DNA of 47,422 nucleotides from assembly GCA_020025755.1 (NCBI GenBank), contig JAHHRO010000012.1, forward strand, positions 1 through 47,422, in the 5' to 3' direction. The translations under genes were made by a program, and so were the position numbers. The notes under the pieces were generated by a model. It was not told the DNA's origin. It did not search any database and saw only the letters and a list, made by a program, of their open reading frames with translations. Every line of letters begins with the position of its first letter. Positions within the stretch are counted from its first letter, which is position 1. Below, piece after piece: positions 1 to 8,456 of the stretch. Source of the stretch: Butyricicoccus sp. (GTDB lineage: Bacteria; Bacillota; Clostridia; Oscillospirales; Butyricicoccaceae).

Positions 1-6
1 AACGAG

Positions 7-30
7 CCGACCAGTTTGCGAACTGGTCGG
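7..30. repeat. perfect hairpin at window edge
   Basis: A 10-bp perfect stem (CCGACCAGTT / AACTGGTCGG) closes a TGCG loop. No T-tract follows on either strand, so it is not a standard terminator. It may be a REP-like palindrome or the end of a structured transcript that begins outside the window. Confidence 0.6.
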
Positions 31-260
31 ACTGTTCCAATGCTGCGGACTCTTGGTGCTGGCATATTGTGCTCGAACGTCCATTGCTGTTTCTTTGGGT
101 GCTGGGCGGCGGTCACGCGAGCGTTCATGGAGGGGATGGTCGGGAGAGTACCGCACTTACCGTGCCGCTTGCTTGAAAAATGTTGTGTGGTACTTTTCTT
201 TTTTCTCGTATGAAAGAACCTGCACTGCACCTATTTGTAAAAAGGCGAAAGAAGCCCTGC

Positions 261-362
261 CCTGCGGCGGAGGTCGTACATTCACACCCTTGGGGTACTC
301 ATGCAGAAAGAATCCGACTGCGGAAATCCCGCCTGTGGCGGAGTTCATACTTTCACACCCTT
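261..362. repeat. pair of 31-nt imperfect direct repeats
   Basis: The segments 261-291 and 332-362 match at 27 of 31 positions, and both end in TTCACACCCTT. They lie 71 nt apart in an otherwise gene-free stretch. A small stem (CCGCC tgt GGCGG) overlaps the second copy, and a CCTTTC/GAAAGG stem follows it. No credible gene covers them: the short open frames here lack ribosome binding sites and recognisable products. Confidence 0.6.
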
Positions 363-406
363 TCGGCAGCTGAAAGGTTCATCTGATGGAGGGGGAGTGT
401 TGGATT

Positions 407-442
407 CATAAGGACAAGAACCGCAAGGTTATAGTCCTTATG
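407..442 (+). other. GNRA-capped hairpin, possible structured RNA
   Basis: A 9-bp outer stem (CATAAGGAC / GTCCTTATG), a 3x3 internal loop and an inner AACC/GGTT stem are capped by a GCAA tetraloop. A TGTCG/CGACA hairpin (about 446-462) and a TTGCTT/AAGCAA hairpin (about 472-485) follow directly. This looks like a folded RNA rather than coding DNA. I do not recognise the family. Confidence 0.4.
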
Positions 443-551
443 CCGCTGTCGTCGGCACGACACGTTACTCTTTGCTTTGAAGCAAGACTATTTTGCAGAA
501 ATGAAAACCAGACGGACATTCCAAACTCTCTGCAGTTTGTAGAAACAAAAC

Positions 552-580
552 TTGACAGCGCATAGGGTTTCGGGTACTCT
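552..580 (+). promoter_or_regulatory. putative promoter of the thioesterase gene
   Basis: A consensus -35 TTGACA (552-557) is separated by 17 nt from a weak -10 TACTCT (575-580). It lies about 37 nt upstream of the thioesterase start codon. The -35 is strong; the -10 matches only three of six consensus positions. Confidence 0.45.
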
Positions 581-616
581 AACAATAGAATACTGCGTAT
601 ATGGAGGAACTTACTT

Positions 617-1009
617 ATGCTGGAACTGGGAATTACAGGACATCAGGAATTGACCGTCACAGAGGAGCTGCTCGCGTGCAATGTAGGAAGCGGACTGGTA
701 TCCGTGTATGCAACCCCGATGATGATTGCAGGCATTGAGGGGACTGCGGCGGCAAGCGTTGCGCCGTATCTGGAGGAAGGACAGACTACCGTGGGCACAC
801 AGCTGAATGTATCACACGTTGCGGCAACACCGGCAGGCATGAAGGTGCAGTTTGATACAAAGCTCATTGAGATCGCGCCCAATGGTAAAATGCTTACTTT
901 TGCGGTTTCCGCGTATGATGAGGCTGGACTCATTGGCGAGGGTACGCATCAGCGCGCAATCGTTGCAAAGGAGCGGTTTGAAGCAAAGGCACAGAGCAAA
1001 CTGGGATAA
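617..1009 (+). CDS. hotdog-fold thioesterase, FlK-like
   Basis: A 130-residue single-domain protein of the hotdog thioesterase superfamily, closest in pattern to fluoroacetyl-CoA thioesterase FlK. FlK uses a Thr/Glu/His triad (T42, E50, H76 in Streptomyces cattleya). Here T33, E41 and H67 have exactly the same spacing, which supports an acyl-CoA thioesterase active site. The real substrate is probably an ordinary short or toxic acyl-CoA; there is no sign of fluoroacetate metabolism nearby. The start has a good GGAGG 10 nt upstream. The gene is monocistronic, with its own promoter and a terminator directly after it. Firm at family level, substrate unknown. Confidence 0.85.
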   Translation: MLELGITGHQELTVTEELLACNVGSGLVSVYATPMMIAGIEGTAAASVAPYLEEGQTTVGTQLNVSHVAATPAGMKVQFDTKLIEIAPNGKMLTFAVSAYDEAGLIGEGTHQRAIVAKERFEAKAQSKLG

Positions 1010-1023
1010 CCACAGATATAGCG

Positions 1024-1053
1024 AAAGGCTTACCGATATTGGTAAGCCTTTTT
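1024..1053 (+). terminator. rho-independent terminator
   Basis: The stem AAAGGCTTACC/GGTAAGCCTTT with a six-base loop is followed by TTTTT. It ends the thioesterase transcript and lies next to the convergent Smr-like gene, which it may also serve weakly. Confidence 0.85.
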
Positions 1054-1060
1054 GTATGCA

Positions 1061-1405
1061 TCAAAGCAGGATGAGTGTGACCCCGTTGTTATGGTGCTCA
1101 AGATCGGGGTCGTGCCGCAGTTCATCGCAGACGCGCAATGCACGCAGGGTATCCGCGTCGAAGATGGAAAACTGCTCGCCGGGGATAAAGCAGGTGATCT
1201 GCCGCGCTTCCTGTGCGCGTACAAGTTCGCGGCGGACAGCAAGGCGCAGTTTGCCGCCCTTGCCGGTAGAGCCATATCCGTGGATGAACTTCATCACACG
1301 GATCTGATGACGGCGCGCACCATGGATCTCGCGTGAAATGCGATCAGGGATCTCGCGTACAGCAGGCATATTGAGTTCCAAATTGATAATGCGGTAATTT
1401 TTCAT
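1061..1405 (-). CDS. Smr-like domain protein
   Basis: A 114-residue basic protein resembling the Smr domain (the small MutS-related domain, a nicking-nuclease or RNA-processing fold). The central FIHGYGSTGKGGKLR stretch matches the Smr IHGKG...LR signature, and the flanking helices fit a stand-alone Smr protein. The usual N-terminal LDLHG motif is degenerate (it reads LELNMPA), so nuclease activity is uncertain. The start codon overlaps the stop of the upstream amidotransferase gene by 4 nt, so the two are translationally coupled. The family call rests on motif resemblance only. Confidence 0.6.
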   Translation of the reverse strand: MKNYRIINLELNMPAVREIPDRISREIHGARRHQIRVMKFIHGYGSTGKGGKLRLAVRRELVRAQEARQITCFIPGEQFSIFDADTLRALRVCDELRHDPDLEHHNNGVTLILL

Positions 1406-2076
1406 GGTTTTGGAGTCCTTCGGGTAAGATAAGTGAATAAGGATGTATGGTCAGCAGGGGTATCCATGCAGGAGTGGGCCGTCATGCGCTCAGGGTGCCA
1501 TTGCACGCCAAGGATGGGCAGGGTGTCATGCTCCAAGGCTTCGATCGTGCCATCGGGTGCCCACGCAGATGCATGCAGATGGTGTCCCAATCGGTCAACT
1601 GCCTGATGGTGATAGCTGTTCGCCTCAAAATCGGTGCCAATAAGCGCGGCGGTCTGGCTGTGGGGGGCAGTCGTGATACGATGCGTCACGGCATTGTGGT
1701 TTGGGATATCGGCAAACAGGGTACCGCCGAAAAATACATTCAGCGCCTGTATGCCGCGGCAGATGCCAAGGATAGGTTTGGCGTGTGCACAGAATGCGTC
1801 AATGAGAGCAAGTTCTTCGGCATCGCGCATGGAATCGAATTCGGATACGGATGCTTCTGCACAGCCGCCATAGAGCGCAGGGGATAGATCCCCACCGCCG
1901 GAAAGGAGCAAACCATCAAAAAATTGGGCAAGGGATTGGGCGTCACCGCCCGTATAGAGTACGCCGGTCAGTCCGATTTGTTCGAGCGATTTCGCGTAGA
2001 GAACAGAGGTTTTGCGCTGTGCAGAACGTGTGCCCGATTCGATTGCAGTTGTAATTAGTATAACAGAGTTTTGCAT
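1402..2076 (-). CDS. gamma-glutamyl-gamma-aminobutyrate hydrolase family protein (peptidase C26)
   Basis: A class I glutamine-amidotransferase fold of 224 residues, the usual size for the PuuD/C26 group that cleaves gamma-glutamyl amides. The nucleophile is C106 in GICRG, and the catalytic His and Glu are H194 and E196 in QWHPE. The start at 2076 (MQNSV...) is preferred because GGAGGTG sits 6 nt upstream; an in-frame start 24 nt earlier has no such site. It forms a two-gene unit with the downstream Smr-like gene. The family is clear. Whether the substrate is gamma-glutamyl-GABA, folate polyglutamate or another amide cannot be told, and no other putrescine-utilisation genes are adjacent. Confidence 0.85.
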   Translation of the reverse strand: MQNSVILITTAIESGTRSAQRKTSVLYAKSLEQIGLTGVLYTGGDAQSLAQFFDGLLLSGGGDLSPALYGGCAEASVSEFDSMRDAEELALIDAFCAHAKPILGICRGIQALNVFFGGTLFADIPNHNAVTHRITTAPHSQTAALIGTDFEANSYHHQAVDRLGHHLHASAWAPDGTIEALEHDTLPILGVQWHPERMTAHSCMDTPADHTSLFTYLTRRTPKP

Positions 2077-2141
2077 AAGATGCACCTCCAAAGTGGTCAA
2101 AAGTTTTATGAGTGGGGGGATGACAAAGTTCGGTAAAGAGG

Positions 2142-2171
2142 TTGACAGGCAGAAATATAAAACGATATAAT
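2142..2171 (+). promoter_or_regulatory. consensus promoter of the Na/Pi symporter gene
   Basis: A perfect -35 TTGACA (2142-2147) and a perfect -10 TATAAT (2166-2171) are separated by 18 nt. They lie about 70 nt before the start of the Na/Pi symporter gene. Confidence 0.85.
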
Positions 2172-2241
2172 GAAAACAATAGGTATATGACGAACATTCT
2201 GTGAAAACTGAAAGAGTTCAGGCAGAGAAGGAGAGTAAAAC

Positions 2242-4026
2242 ATGGGGTTTGGTATAATGAACCTGGTGCGCTTGGCTGGCGGTCTGGCGTTGTTCATCTA
2301 TGGTATGACCATAATGGGGAATGGTCTGGAACAGGCAGCCGGAGCAAAGCTTGAAAAGACATTGGAGAAAATGACGGGCAATGTCTTTAAGGCACTGATT
2401 ATGGGTATGATCGTTACAGCTGTGATTCAGTCATCCTCTGCAACGACCGTTATGGCAGTCGGTTTTGTAAATGCCGGCATCATGACGCTCAAGCAGTCCG
2501 TTGGCGTGATCTTGGGTGCGAACATCGGTACTACCATCACCGGACAGATCCTGCGTTTGGATTCCTCTGGTGCGATGGGGGAAAGCTTCATCATGCAGAT
2601 GCTCAAGCCAAAGAACCTGGCATATATCATGGTACTCATTGGCATTATCCTGATGATGACCAGCAAAAGCAAACGCCGCCGCAATATCGCAGATATCATG
2701 GTCGGCTTTGGCATCCTGTTTATCGGCATGGCAACGATGGAGAGCGCAGTTGCGCCGCTCGCGGATCTGCCACAGTTTTCCGAACTGTTTGCAACGATCG
2801 CCAATCCTATATTGGGTGTTCTGGTTGGTGCAGGTGTTACCGCGATCATTCAGTCTTCTTCCGCTTCGGTCGGTATCCTGCAGGCTCTGTCTACGACAGG
2901 TGCGATCACCTACTCTGCGGCAATCCCGATCATTTTGGGACAGAATATCGGTACCTGTGTCACCGCATTCCTATCCTCGATCGGCGGTACAAAAAATGCA
3001 CGCCGCACCGCAATGGTACACTTCTATTTTAATATGATCGGCTCGATCGTGTTCCTTGTTGGTGTTTATGCGATCGAATATACCGTTGGATTCGGCTTTT
3101 GGGGAGAAGCGATCGATAAGGCAGGCATCGCAAATTTCCATACCTTGTTCAATGTGGTCGTGACCATCCTGTTCCTGCCCTTTACAAAGGTACTGGTATT
3201 CCTTGCCGAGCGTACCGTTCCGGCAGGGGACGAGAAGCCCGATCCGCTGGCTAAGCTGGAGCCGCGTCTGCTGGCAACTCCAACGATCGCACTCGATCAG
3301 GCACAACGCTGCATTGCAGATATGGGTACCGCAGCACGCACCAACTATGCGCTTGCAGTGAGCCCACTCTTTGACAGCAGCAAGCCGCAGAAGGCAGATC
3401 TGTTTTTAGAGCAGGAGAACTTTCTGGATCGCGCAGAAGTCGAGATCGCAAAGTATCTCGTACAGATCCGTTCCGATCTGCCAAGTGGGCTGCGCCGTCA
3501 GCACGCAGAGATGCTGCATTCGCTCAGTGACTTTGAGAAGATCGGCGACTATGCACAGAATATCTTTGACTGCGTGACGACCCTGCGTGAGACACATAAC
3601 GGATTTTCTGAACATGCACAGAAGGAATTGGAGATCATGTGTGATGCTGTCAGTGAATTGCTGGATAAGACGGTAAACGGTTATCTGGAGCGTTCGGCAT
3701 CTATTGCGCGTCAGGTCGAACCGATCGAGGAAGTTGTCGATATGCTCAAAGCCATTTTGAAGAACCGTCATATTGAACGGCTCAATGAAGGGCTGTGCAG
3801 CATCCAGACCGGTCTGCCATTTCTGGAGATCGTACACGATCTGGAGAAGATCGGTGACCATGCGTCTAATATTGCCATCTATACCATTCAGCTGGCAGAA
3901 GGAAAGAATGGATTTGACACGCATGATTTCAGTAAGCATGAATACAAGGCTTCTCCGGAGTTCCGTGAGGCTGTTGAGTACTTCCAGAAAAAGTATTTGA
4001 CTGGACTGGGAAAATTTGAAGCATAA
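2242..4026 (+). CDS. Na+/phosphate cotransporter with C-terminal PhoU-like domain
   Basis: A 594-residue membrane protein of the Na/Pi-cotransporter II (NptA/PNaS) family. The hallmark duplicated QSSSA motifs are at Q63 and about Q204, each in a re-entrant membrane region. Eight or more hydrophobic segments fill residues 1-310. The rest is a soluble helical region with two DFEKIGD/DLEKIGDHA motifs typical of PhoU, a fusion usual in bacterial members. It probably imports inorganic phosphate with sodium; the PhoU tail may tune transport. GGAGAG precedes the ATG. The gene is transcribed alone between a perfect promoter and a terminator. Confidence 0.93.
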   Translation: MGFGIMNLVRLAGGLALFIYGMTIMGNGLEQAAGAKLEKTLEKMTGNVFKALIMGMIVTAVIQSSSATTVMAVGFVNAGIMTLKQSVGVILGANIGTTITGQILRLDSSGAMGESFIMQMLKPKNLAYIMVLIGIILMMTSKSKRRRNIADIMVGFGILFIGMATMESAVAPLADLPQFSELFATIANPILGVLVGAGVTAIIQSSSASVGILQALSTTGAITYSAAIPIILGQNIGTCVTAFLSSIGGTKNARRTAMVHFYFNMIGSIVFLVGVYAIEYTVGFGFWGEAIDKAGIANFHTLFNVVVTILFLPFTKVLVFLAERTVPAGDEKPDPLAKLEPRLLATPTIALDQAQRCIADMGTAARTNYALAVSPLFDSSKPQKADLFLEQENFLDRAEVEIAKYLVQIRSDLPSGLRRQHAEMLHSLSDFEKIGDYAQNIFDCVTTLRETHNGFSEHAQKELEIMCDAVSELLDKTVNGYLERSASIARQVEPIEEVVDMLKAILKNRHIERLNEGLCSIQTGLPFLEIVHDLEKIGDHASNIAIYTIQLAEGKNGFDTHDFSKHEYKASPEFREAVEYFQKKYLTGLGKFEA

Positions 4027-4035
4027 GAAAGAAAG

Positions 4036-4067
4036 GCTGGAGTCTTATAAAAGGCTCCGGCTTTTTT
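4036..4067 (+). terminator. rho-independent terminator
   Basis: An 11-bp stem with two G-U pairs (GCTGGAGTCTT / AAGGCTCCGGC) is followed by TTTTTT. It ends the Na/Pi transcript and shows that the next gene must start downstream of it. Confidence 0.85.
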
Positions 4068-4116
4068 GCTTTTCAGAAAAGATTTTTATGCGCTTAGGCT
4101 GAAAGTGGGGATGACG

Positions 4117-4719
4117 ATGCATGAGGAGAAAAAGGAATCTTCCTTTGAAAAGATCGAATCTCTGATTATGCGGAACGATCTGGTTACAGCGGAAAAACTC
4201 ATGAAAAAATATGAAGCTTCACTATCTGATCGGCAAAAGGAACAACTGCGAAGAAAGATCCGCAAGCAGCAGAAGGAAAGACAAGGGTGCGCAAGAAAAG
4301 CGCAGAAACAGACAAGACCGCATCTGTCTTGGAAGAAAATATGGTGGATACAAAATGCATTGTTTAATTTGTGGATCGCATTGGGGGTTATCTTATATCC
4401 GTATGTCAAAACGAATTCCTTTACGCTGATCCCCAGCTGGGGCGGCCCGAATGTGATTATGGAAAGTCTGTTCCTTGTGCAGATATTTCTGATCGTCCTT
4501 TTTTGCGGAGGGGGATTTCTGGAAGCACATCAGAGCCGAAAAGATTACAAAGCGGCAATGAACAGAACAAAAAACAGGAAGGATGATCTATTCCACACTT
4601 TTTCTGAGGGTGAAAGAGATTATGCTGGGCAAGAGAAGAAATGGCTGATCGCTTTTTTGACGGTTGTACTGTTTTTTATCCTTTATTTTATATATGTGGT
4701 CAAATATTTTAGGGGATAG
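4117..4719 (+). CDS. small three-pass membrane protein of unknown function
   Basis: About 200 residues with no family I recognise. The N-terminal 80 residues are highly charged and helical (rich in K, R, E and Q, probably a coiled coil). Three hydrophobic segments follow: the first begins at WWIQNALFNLW, the second is rich in LFLVQIFLIVLF, and the third is at the C-terminus (LIAFLTVVLFFILYF). I chose the ATG at 4117 because GTGGGG lies 6 nt upstream; an ATG two codons earlier has no spacing to a ribosome binding site. A still longer frame would overlap the preceding terminator. No function is inferred. Confidence 0.7.
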   Translation: MHEEKKESSFEKIESLIMRNDLVTAEKLMKKYEASLSDRQKEQLRRKIRKQQKERQGCARKAQKQTRPHLSWKKIWWIQNALFNLWIALGVILYPYVKTNSFTLIPSWGGPNVIMESLFLVQIFLIVLFCGGGFLEAHQSRKDYKAAMNRTKNRKDDLFHTFSEGERDYAGQEKKWLIAFLTVVLFFILYFIYVVKYFRG

Positions 4720-4787
4720 CTGTACGACAGCACGGAAAGAAACGTGTTTTCCGTATCAGCTGTGCGGCCTAGCATACTTTCGGAAGC

Positions 4788-4824
4788 AAAAAACTGGAGC
4801 CTTTTAAAAGACTCCAGTTTTTTG
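4788..4824. terminator. bidirectional terminator
   Basis: The stem AAAACTGGAG.../...CTCCAGTTTT has A/T runs on both sides. It lies between two convergent genes, the membrane protein and the SLH protein, and can serve both strands. Confidence 0.85.
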
Positions 4825-4833
4825 TGCTTATAT

Positions 4834-7185
4834 TCAGGATACTGCGATCATACGGATCTGTCCGCCCTTTTCCAAGGGGGCATCGGCATAGAGTTCAAAT
4901 GCGTTGAAGTCAGCCTTTGCCTGACGGAGTGTGATGATCTTGTCATTTTTCTTGTTCCAAACCGGAATATTGTCTGCAATGCGCCATACTGCGCCATTGT
5001 ACTTGACGCTGCTGTAGCCGTCGAACTCGGTCAGCGTGACTGCACCCACACGGATCGGCTTTTTGGAGGTCAGCTTGAGCTCACCGACGTTGGTCAGTGC
5101 TGCACGGGGCAGACCAAGCGGAGTCGGCTTTCCAGTCAGACCTTCGACCTGTTCGTCTACATCGATCTTGAAGGTCTTTACTTCGCCGTCGATGAGGGTC
5201 GTGATCTGTACCTTGTAATCATAGACAGGGATCTCCAGAATATCATCTTTATCCTTATTTCCACCGTCCTGATTGTCACCGCCCTGATCGCTTCCGTCTG
5301 GCTTTGTTGTATCGTCCTTGCCGCCGCGGGTCTCCGTGTGTTTCTCAGAAACACCTTCGACAAGACCCCATACCCAGCTTTCGCCAGTCGCGTCATTGAG
5401 CACCAATGCGATGACCGTACCCGATGGATCGGTGATGACACTTTCGATCTTGCTGCCCGAAATCACATCGGTGCCGATCTCCTCCGGCTTCAGCTGATAG
5501 AGTGGACCGCCCTTGTCGGTGCGTTCAAAGACCTGTACATCAGGGGCAACCGGCTTGCTGCCCAGCACACCACGCGACACGATCCAGTCACCCGGATTGG
5601 TTGCAGGACGGGTATTTTCCAGTACGCGGAAGAAGCCGTGCTGATCCTGATTCAGATTGATCATTTGTCCGGAAGCAAGATTTGGAACAGGCTTTTCCAG
5701 CGGTCCCTTGATGGTCAGACCATTAAAGAGCTGAACGGTGATTTCATTCTCTGTGGAGGCTGTAATGATACCACGCATGGAGGAAGCAAGTTCCTTGCCC
5801 GGAACAGCGGCGCGTACATTGTTGTTGCTGTCCAGCAGCAGGGTGATCTGCTCGCCAAGCTGTGCCTTGTCAAAGGTAGGTGCTGCCTTTTCGGAGACTG
5901 GGAATTCTGTGCCGAGTACCTTGATCTTATCTGGGAAACGGAAGGATGGGGAAGCTTCCTCATAGAGACCGGTGATACGGGAATTCGAGACAAATGCAGT
6001 CTGCGAGGTGGGATTCAGGGTGACAACATCGTACTTTTTAAGGTCGCCGCGCTCGATGGTCACGCCGTTGCGCTCGATGCGGTAGCCCTTTGGAATCGAG
6101 ATATTATCCATACCCCATACATAGCTGTCGCCGCTGGAAAGCACGGTGTCGATCGAGATGAGCTCGATGTTGTGTTCCTTATCATAGTATAGGCTGACCT
6201 GATCGTTTGCATGGATATCGTACCATGCCTCAATGTAGTCGCGCAGTTCACCGCCAACCACGACAGGAACCTTGCGTCCCACGGAAATAGAAGTGCCTTC
6301 TGTGGTAACAAGCTGCTGACGCTCGGCGCGAGTGATCTTGTGGGTCTCACGCTGGCTGACTTCGGGCAGGAAAGAGCGCACCTTATTGGTTGCCGTCTTA
6401 TCAAACAGCACGATGCCGCGCGAGCCGATGAGCGCATTGTCCAAAGGATTGGCACTGGGGCGCGTTACGATCTCGCCATTCTCATAGAAACGGATCTGAC
6501 CGGCACTCATAGAGGGATCGGTTTCCGGTGTTGCCAGCAGGATGGAGTTCTCCACCGGTGCGGAGCCGGAGAGCGCAGTATACAGCTTTTCGCCGCCTTT
6601 GGTTGGGGTGCGGAGGGTGTTGCGCAGCATCACTGCGGCATCTGCACGGGTGATCGGATCGTTTTCGCCGTGCTTCTGTGTGCCATCCGTGATATGCAGG
6701 GACTGTGCCTTGGTCACATAGTCTGAGGGCCAGATGGGGCCGACATCGGCGGTGGTGTAATCGAGCATACGCAGGAGCATGGTACATGCTTCGCCGTAGG
6801 TAACGGGCTTTTCCGGTGTAAAGGTGCCGTCCGGATTGCCGCGGATGATCTGCTTCTTGGCAAGCTCGGGGGATTTGGACATGGCAGCAATATAGCCGGA
6901 CGCCCAGTGGGTGTAGAGTACATCAGGGAACAGGGTGTAGCTCTGGTAAGCCGTTGCATCGGCAAGCCCCAGAGAGGTCGCTGCAAGCTTGGTGAACTCG
7001 GCACGGGTCAGGCTGCGGTTTGGCTCGAAGTTGCCGGAGCCGTCACCCTGCATGATCGCAAGCGCGTCCAGCGAGGCGGCCGCTTGTGCAAGGTCTGTAT
7101 TTTGGATATCGTTGAATGCTGCACTGGCTGAGCCTGCGAGCAAGGCAAGCGACAGCGACAGGCAGGTAAAGGAACGATTCTTCAT
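4834..7185 (-). CDS. SLH-domain surface protein in an ABC efflux operon
   Basis: An exported 783-residue protein. A signal peptide (MKNRSFTCLSLSLALLAGSASA) is followed by three S-layer-homology modules within about residues 24-200, containing FEPNRSLTRAEF, FTPEKPVTYGEA and NDPITRADAAVML. These bind pyruvylated secondary wall polymers and anchor the protein to the wall. Residues 200-783 form a long beta-rich region with no catalytic motif that I recognise. It includes a low-complexity Asp/Gly/Lys-rich linker near residue 640. The start at 7185 is set by AAGGAGAAG upstream. It is the last gene of the adaptor-ATPase-permease operon, only 20 nt after the permease, which suggests a cell-surface partner for that exporter. 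That partnership is inferred from gene order only. Confidence 0.88.
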   Translation of the reverse strand: MKNRSFTCLSLSLALLAGSASAAFNDIQNTDLAQAAASLDALAIMQGDGSGNFEPNRSLTRAEFTKLAATSLGLADATAYQSYTLFPDVLYTHWASGYIAAMSKSPELAKKQIIRGNPDGTFTPEKPVTYGEACTMLLRMLDYTTADVGPIWPSDYVTKAQSLHITDGTQKHGENDPITRADAAVMLRNTLRTPTKGGEKLYTALSGSAPVENSILLATPETDPSMSAGQIRFYENGEIVTRPSANPLDNALIGSRGIVLFDKTATNKVRSFLPEVSQRETHKITRAERQQLVTTEGTSISVGRKVPVVVGGELRDYIEAWYDIHANDQVSLYYDKEHNIELISIDTVLSSGDSYVWGMDNISIPKGYRIERNGVTIERGDLKKYDVVTLNPTSQTAFVSNSRITGLYEEASPSFRFPDKIKVLGTEFPVSEKAAPTFDKAQLGEQITLLLDSNNNVRAAVPGKELASSMRGIITASTENEITVQLFNGLTIKGPLEKPVPNLASGQMINLNQDQHGFFRVLENTRPATNPGDWIVSRGVLGSKPVAPDVQVFERTDKGGPLYQLKPEEIGTDVISGSKIESVITDPSGTVIALVLNDATGESWVWGLVEGVSEKHTETRGGKDDTTKPDGSDQGGDNQDGGNKDKDDILEIPVYDYKVQITTLIDGEVKTFKIDVDEQVEGLTGKPTPLGLPRAALTNVGELKLTSKKPIRVGAVTLTEFDGYSSVKYNGAVWRIADNIPVWNKKNDKIITLRQAKADFNAFELYADAPLEKGGQIRMIAVS

Positions 7186-7205
7186 GCGTATCTTCTCCTT
7201 TGTTA

Positions 7206-8456
7206 TCATTGTGTGCGGAGGGCATCGACCGGCTGGAGCTTGGATGCCTTGTTTGCCGGATACAGTCCGAAAATGATGCCAAGCAGTGCCGAGAACAGGA
7301 ACGCGCCCAGAACGAGCGGTACTGAGGGCAGGACGGTGAACTGCTCTACGTCCGGCATCCAGCCTGAGCTGCCGTGCATCTGCTGTGCAAGCAGCATATT
7401 GCCGATCGTGGCAGAGCCAAAGCAGCCAAGTATGATGCCAATGAGACCACCGCAGCAGGAAACGGCTGCCGACTCGATCAGGAACTGTCCGATGATATCG
7501 CGTCTGCGTGCGCCGATGGCCATACGGATACCGATTTCACGAGTACGCTCCGTGACAGACACGAGCATGATATTCATGATGCCGATGCCGCCGACCAGCA
7601 GGGAGATCGCCGCAACACCGCCGCCGAGCAGTGCCAACTGATTGCTGGAGGCCTCCATCTGTTCTTGGAACTGTGCATTGGAGTCGCAGCGGAAATAACC
7701 ATCCTCACCTTTGCGTGGTTCCATCAGTTGATTGATCGCATCAACCAGAGGGTCGATATCTTCTTTGGTCTTTGCCTGAACAAAGTAGTCATGGTCATCA
7801 AAGGGAGTGACTTCCATCATGGTGGGCTGCACGGTATAGGGCAGAACGATCATCTGGTCATCGGAATTGAGCTTGCCGCCAAACTTGGGCTTATATGCGC
7901 CGATGATCTCGAAGCTCTTGCCGCCGATGTAGATCTTTTGCCCGATCGGGCTCATTGCACCAAAAAAGTAGCGGCGGAGTGCATCACCGATCACACAGAC
8001 GCGAGAAGAATATTTGATATCCAGCGGAGAGATATCGCGTCCAAAGGCGAGCGTCTGATTGGTGACCATGCTGTAATCCTCGTTGCCAAAATAAATATTG
8101 GTACGGTATTTGTCGTCGCTCAGCAGCTTGCCGCGGTACTGCACCCCCTTAGACTGCCAGTCATAATAGCGGCTCTGCGGCGACCAGCCCTTGATCCGGT
8201 CGCTCAAGTCCTTGTCAAGTGCCTTTTCCAGAGCGACCCAGTCCGCGCTTTTGAGGTTCCATCCGGAAATGCTGATCTGGTTGGTTCCCATTGCTTCGTA
8301 TTGCAGACGGGACAATGTCGCCATACCCTGAATGGACGCGACCAGTGCAATGACCGAACCGACACCGATGATGATGCCCAGCATGGTCAGGAAGGAGCGG
8401 ACCTTATTGTTTGCAATGGACTTGAATGCCATGCGGATGGTTTGCAGCCAGTTCAT
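7206..8456 (-). CDS. MacB/FtsX-type ABC transporter permease
   Basis: A 416-residue permease with MacB topology. One N-terminal transmembrane helix (FLTMLGIIIGVGSVIALVA) is followed by a large extracytoplasmic domain of about 230 residues. Three transmembrane helices then end in GLYPANKASKLQPVDALR, the typical MacB_PCD/FtsX ending (PA..A..L.P..ALR). In MacB proteins the ATPase is often fused; here it is a separate upstream gene overlapping by 4 nt. Such systems drive mechanotransmission and export of peptides, macrolides or envelope components without a transmembrane substrate channel. The substrate is unknown. Confidence 0.92.
   Translation of the reverse strand: MNWLQTIRMAFKSIANNKVRSFLTMLGIIIGVGSVIALVASIQGMATLSRLQYEAMGTNQISISGWNLKSADWVALEKALDKDLSDRIKGWSPQSRYYDWQSKGVQYRGKLLSDDKYRTNIYFGNEDYSMVTNQTLAFGRDISPLDIKYSSRVCVIGDALRRYFFGAMSPIGQKIYIGGKSFEIIGAYKPKFGGKLNSDDQMIVLPYTVQPTMMEVTPFDDHDYFVQAKTKEDIDPLVDAINQLMEPRKGEDGYFRCDSNAQFQEQMEASSNQLALLGGGVAAISLLVGGIGIMNIMLVSVTERTREIGIRMAIGARRRDIIGQFLIESAAVSCCGGLIGIILGCFGSATIGNMLLAQQMHGSSGWMPDVEQFTVLPSVPLVLGAFLFSALLGIIFGLYPANKASKLQPVDALRTQ

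Noticed and set aside
157..348. Short reverse frame in the first 400 nt
   Set aside because: No ribosome binding site and low-complexity product; it covers the imperfect direct repeats.
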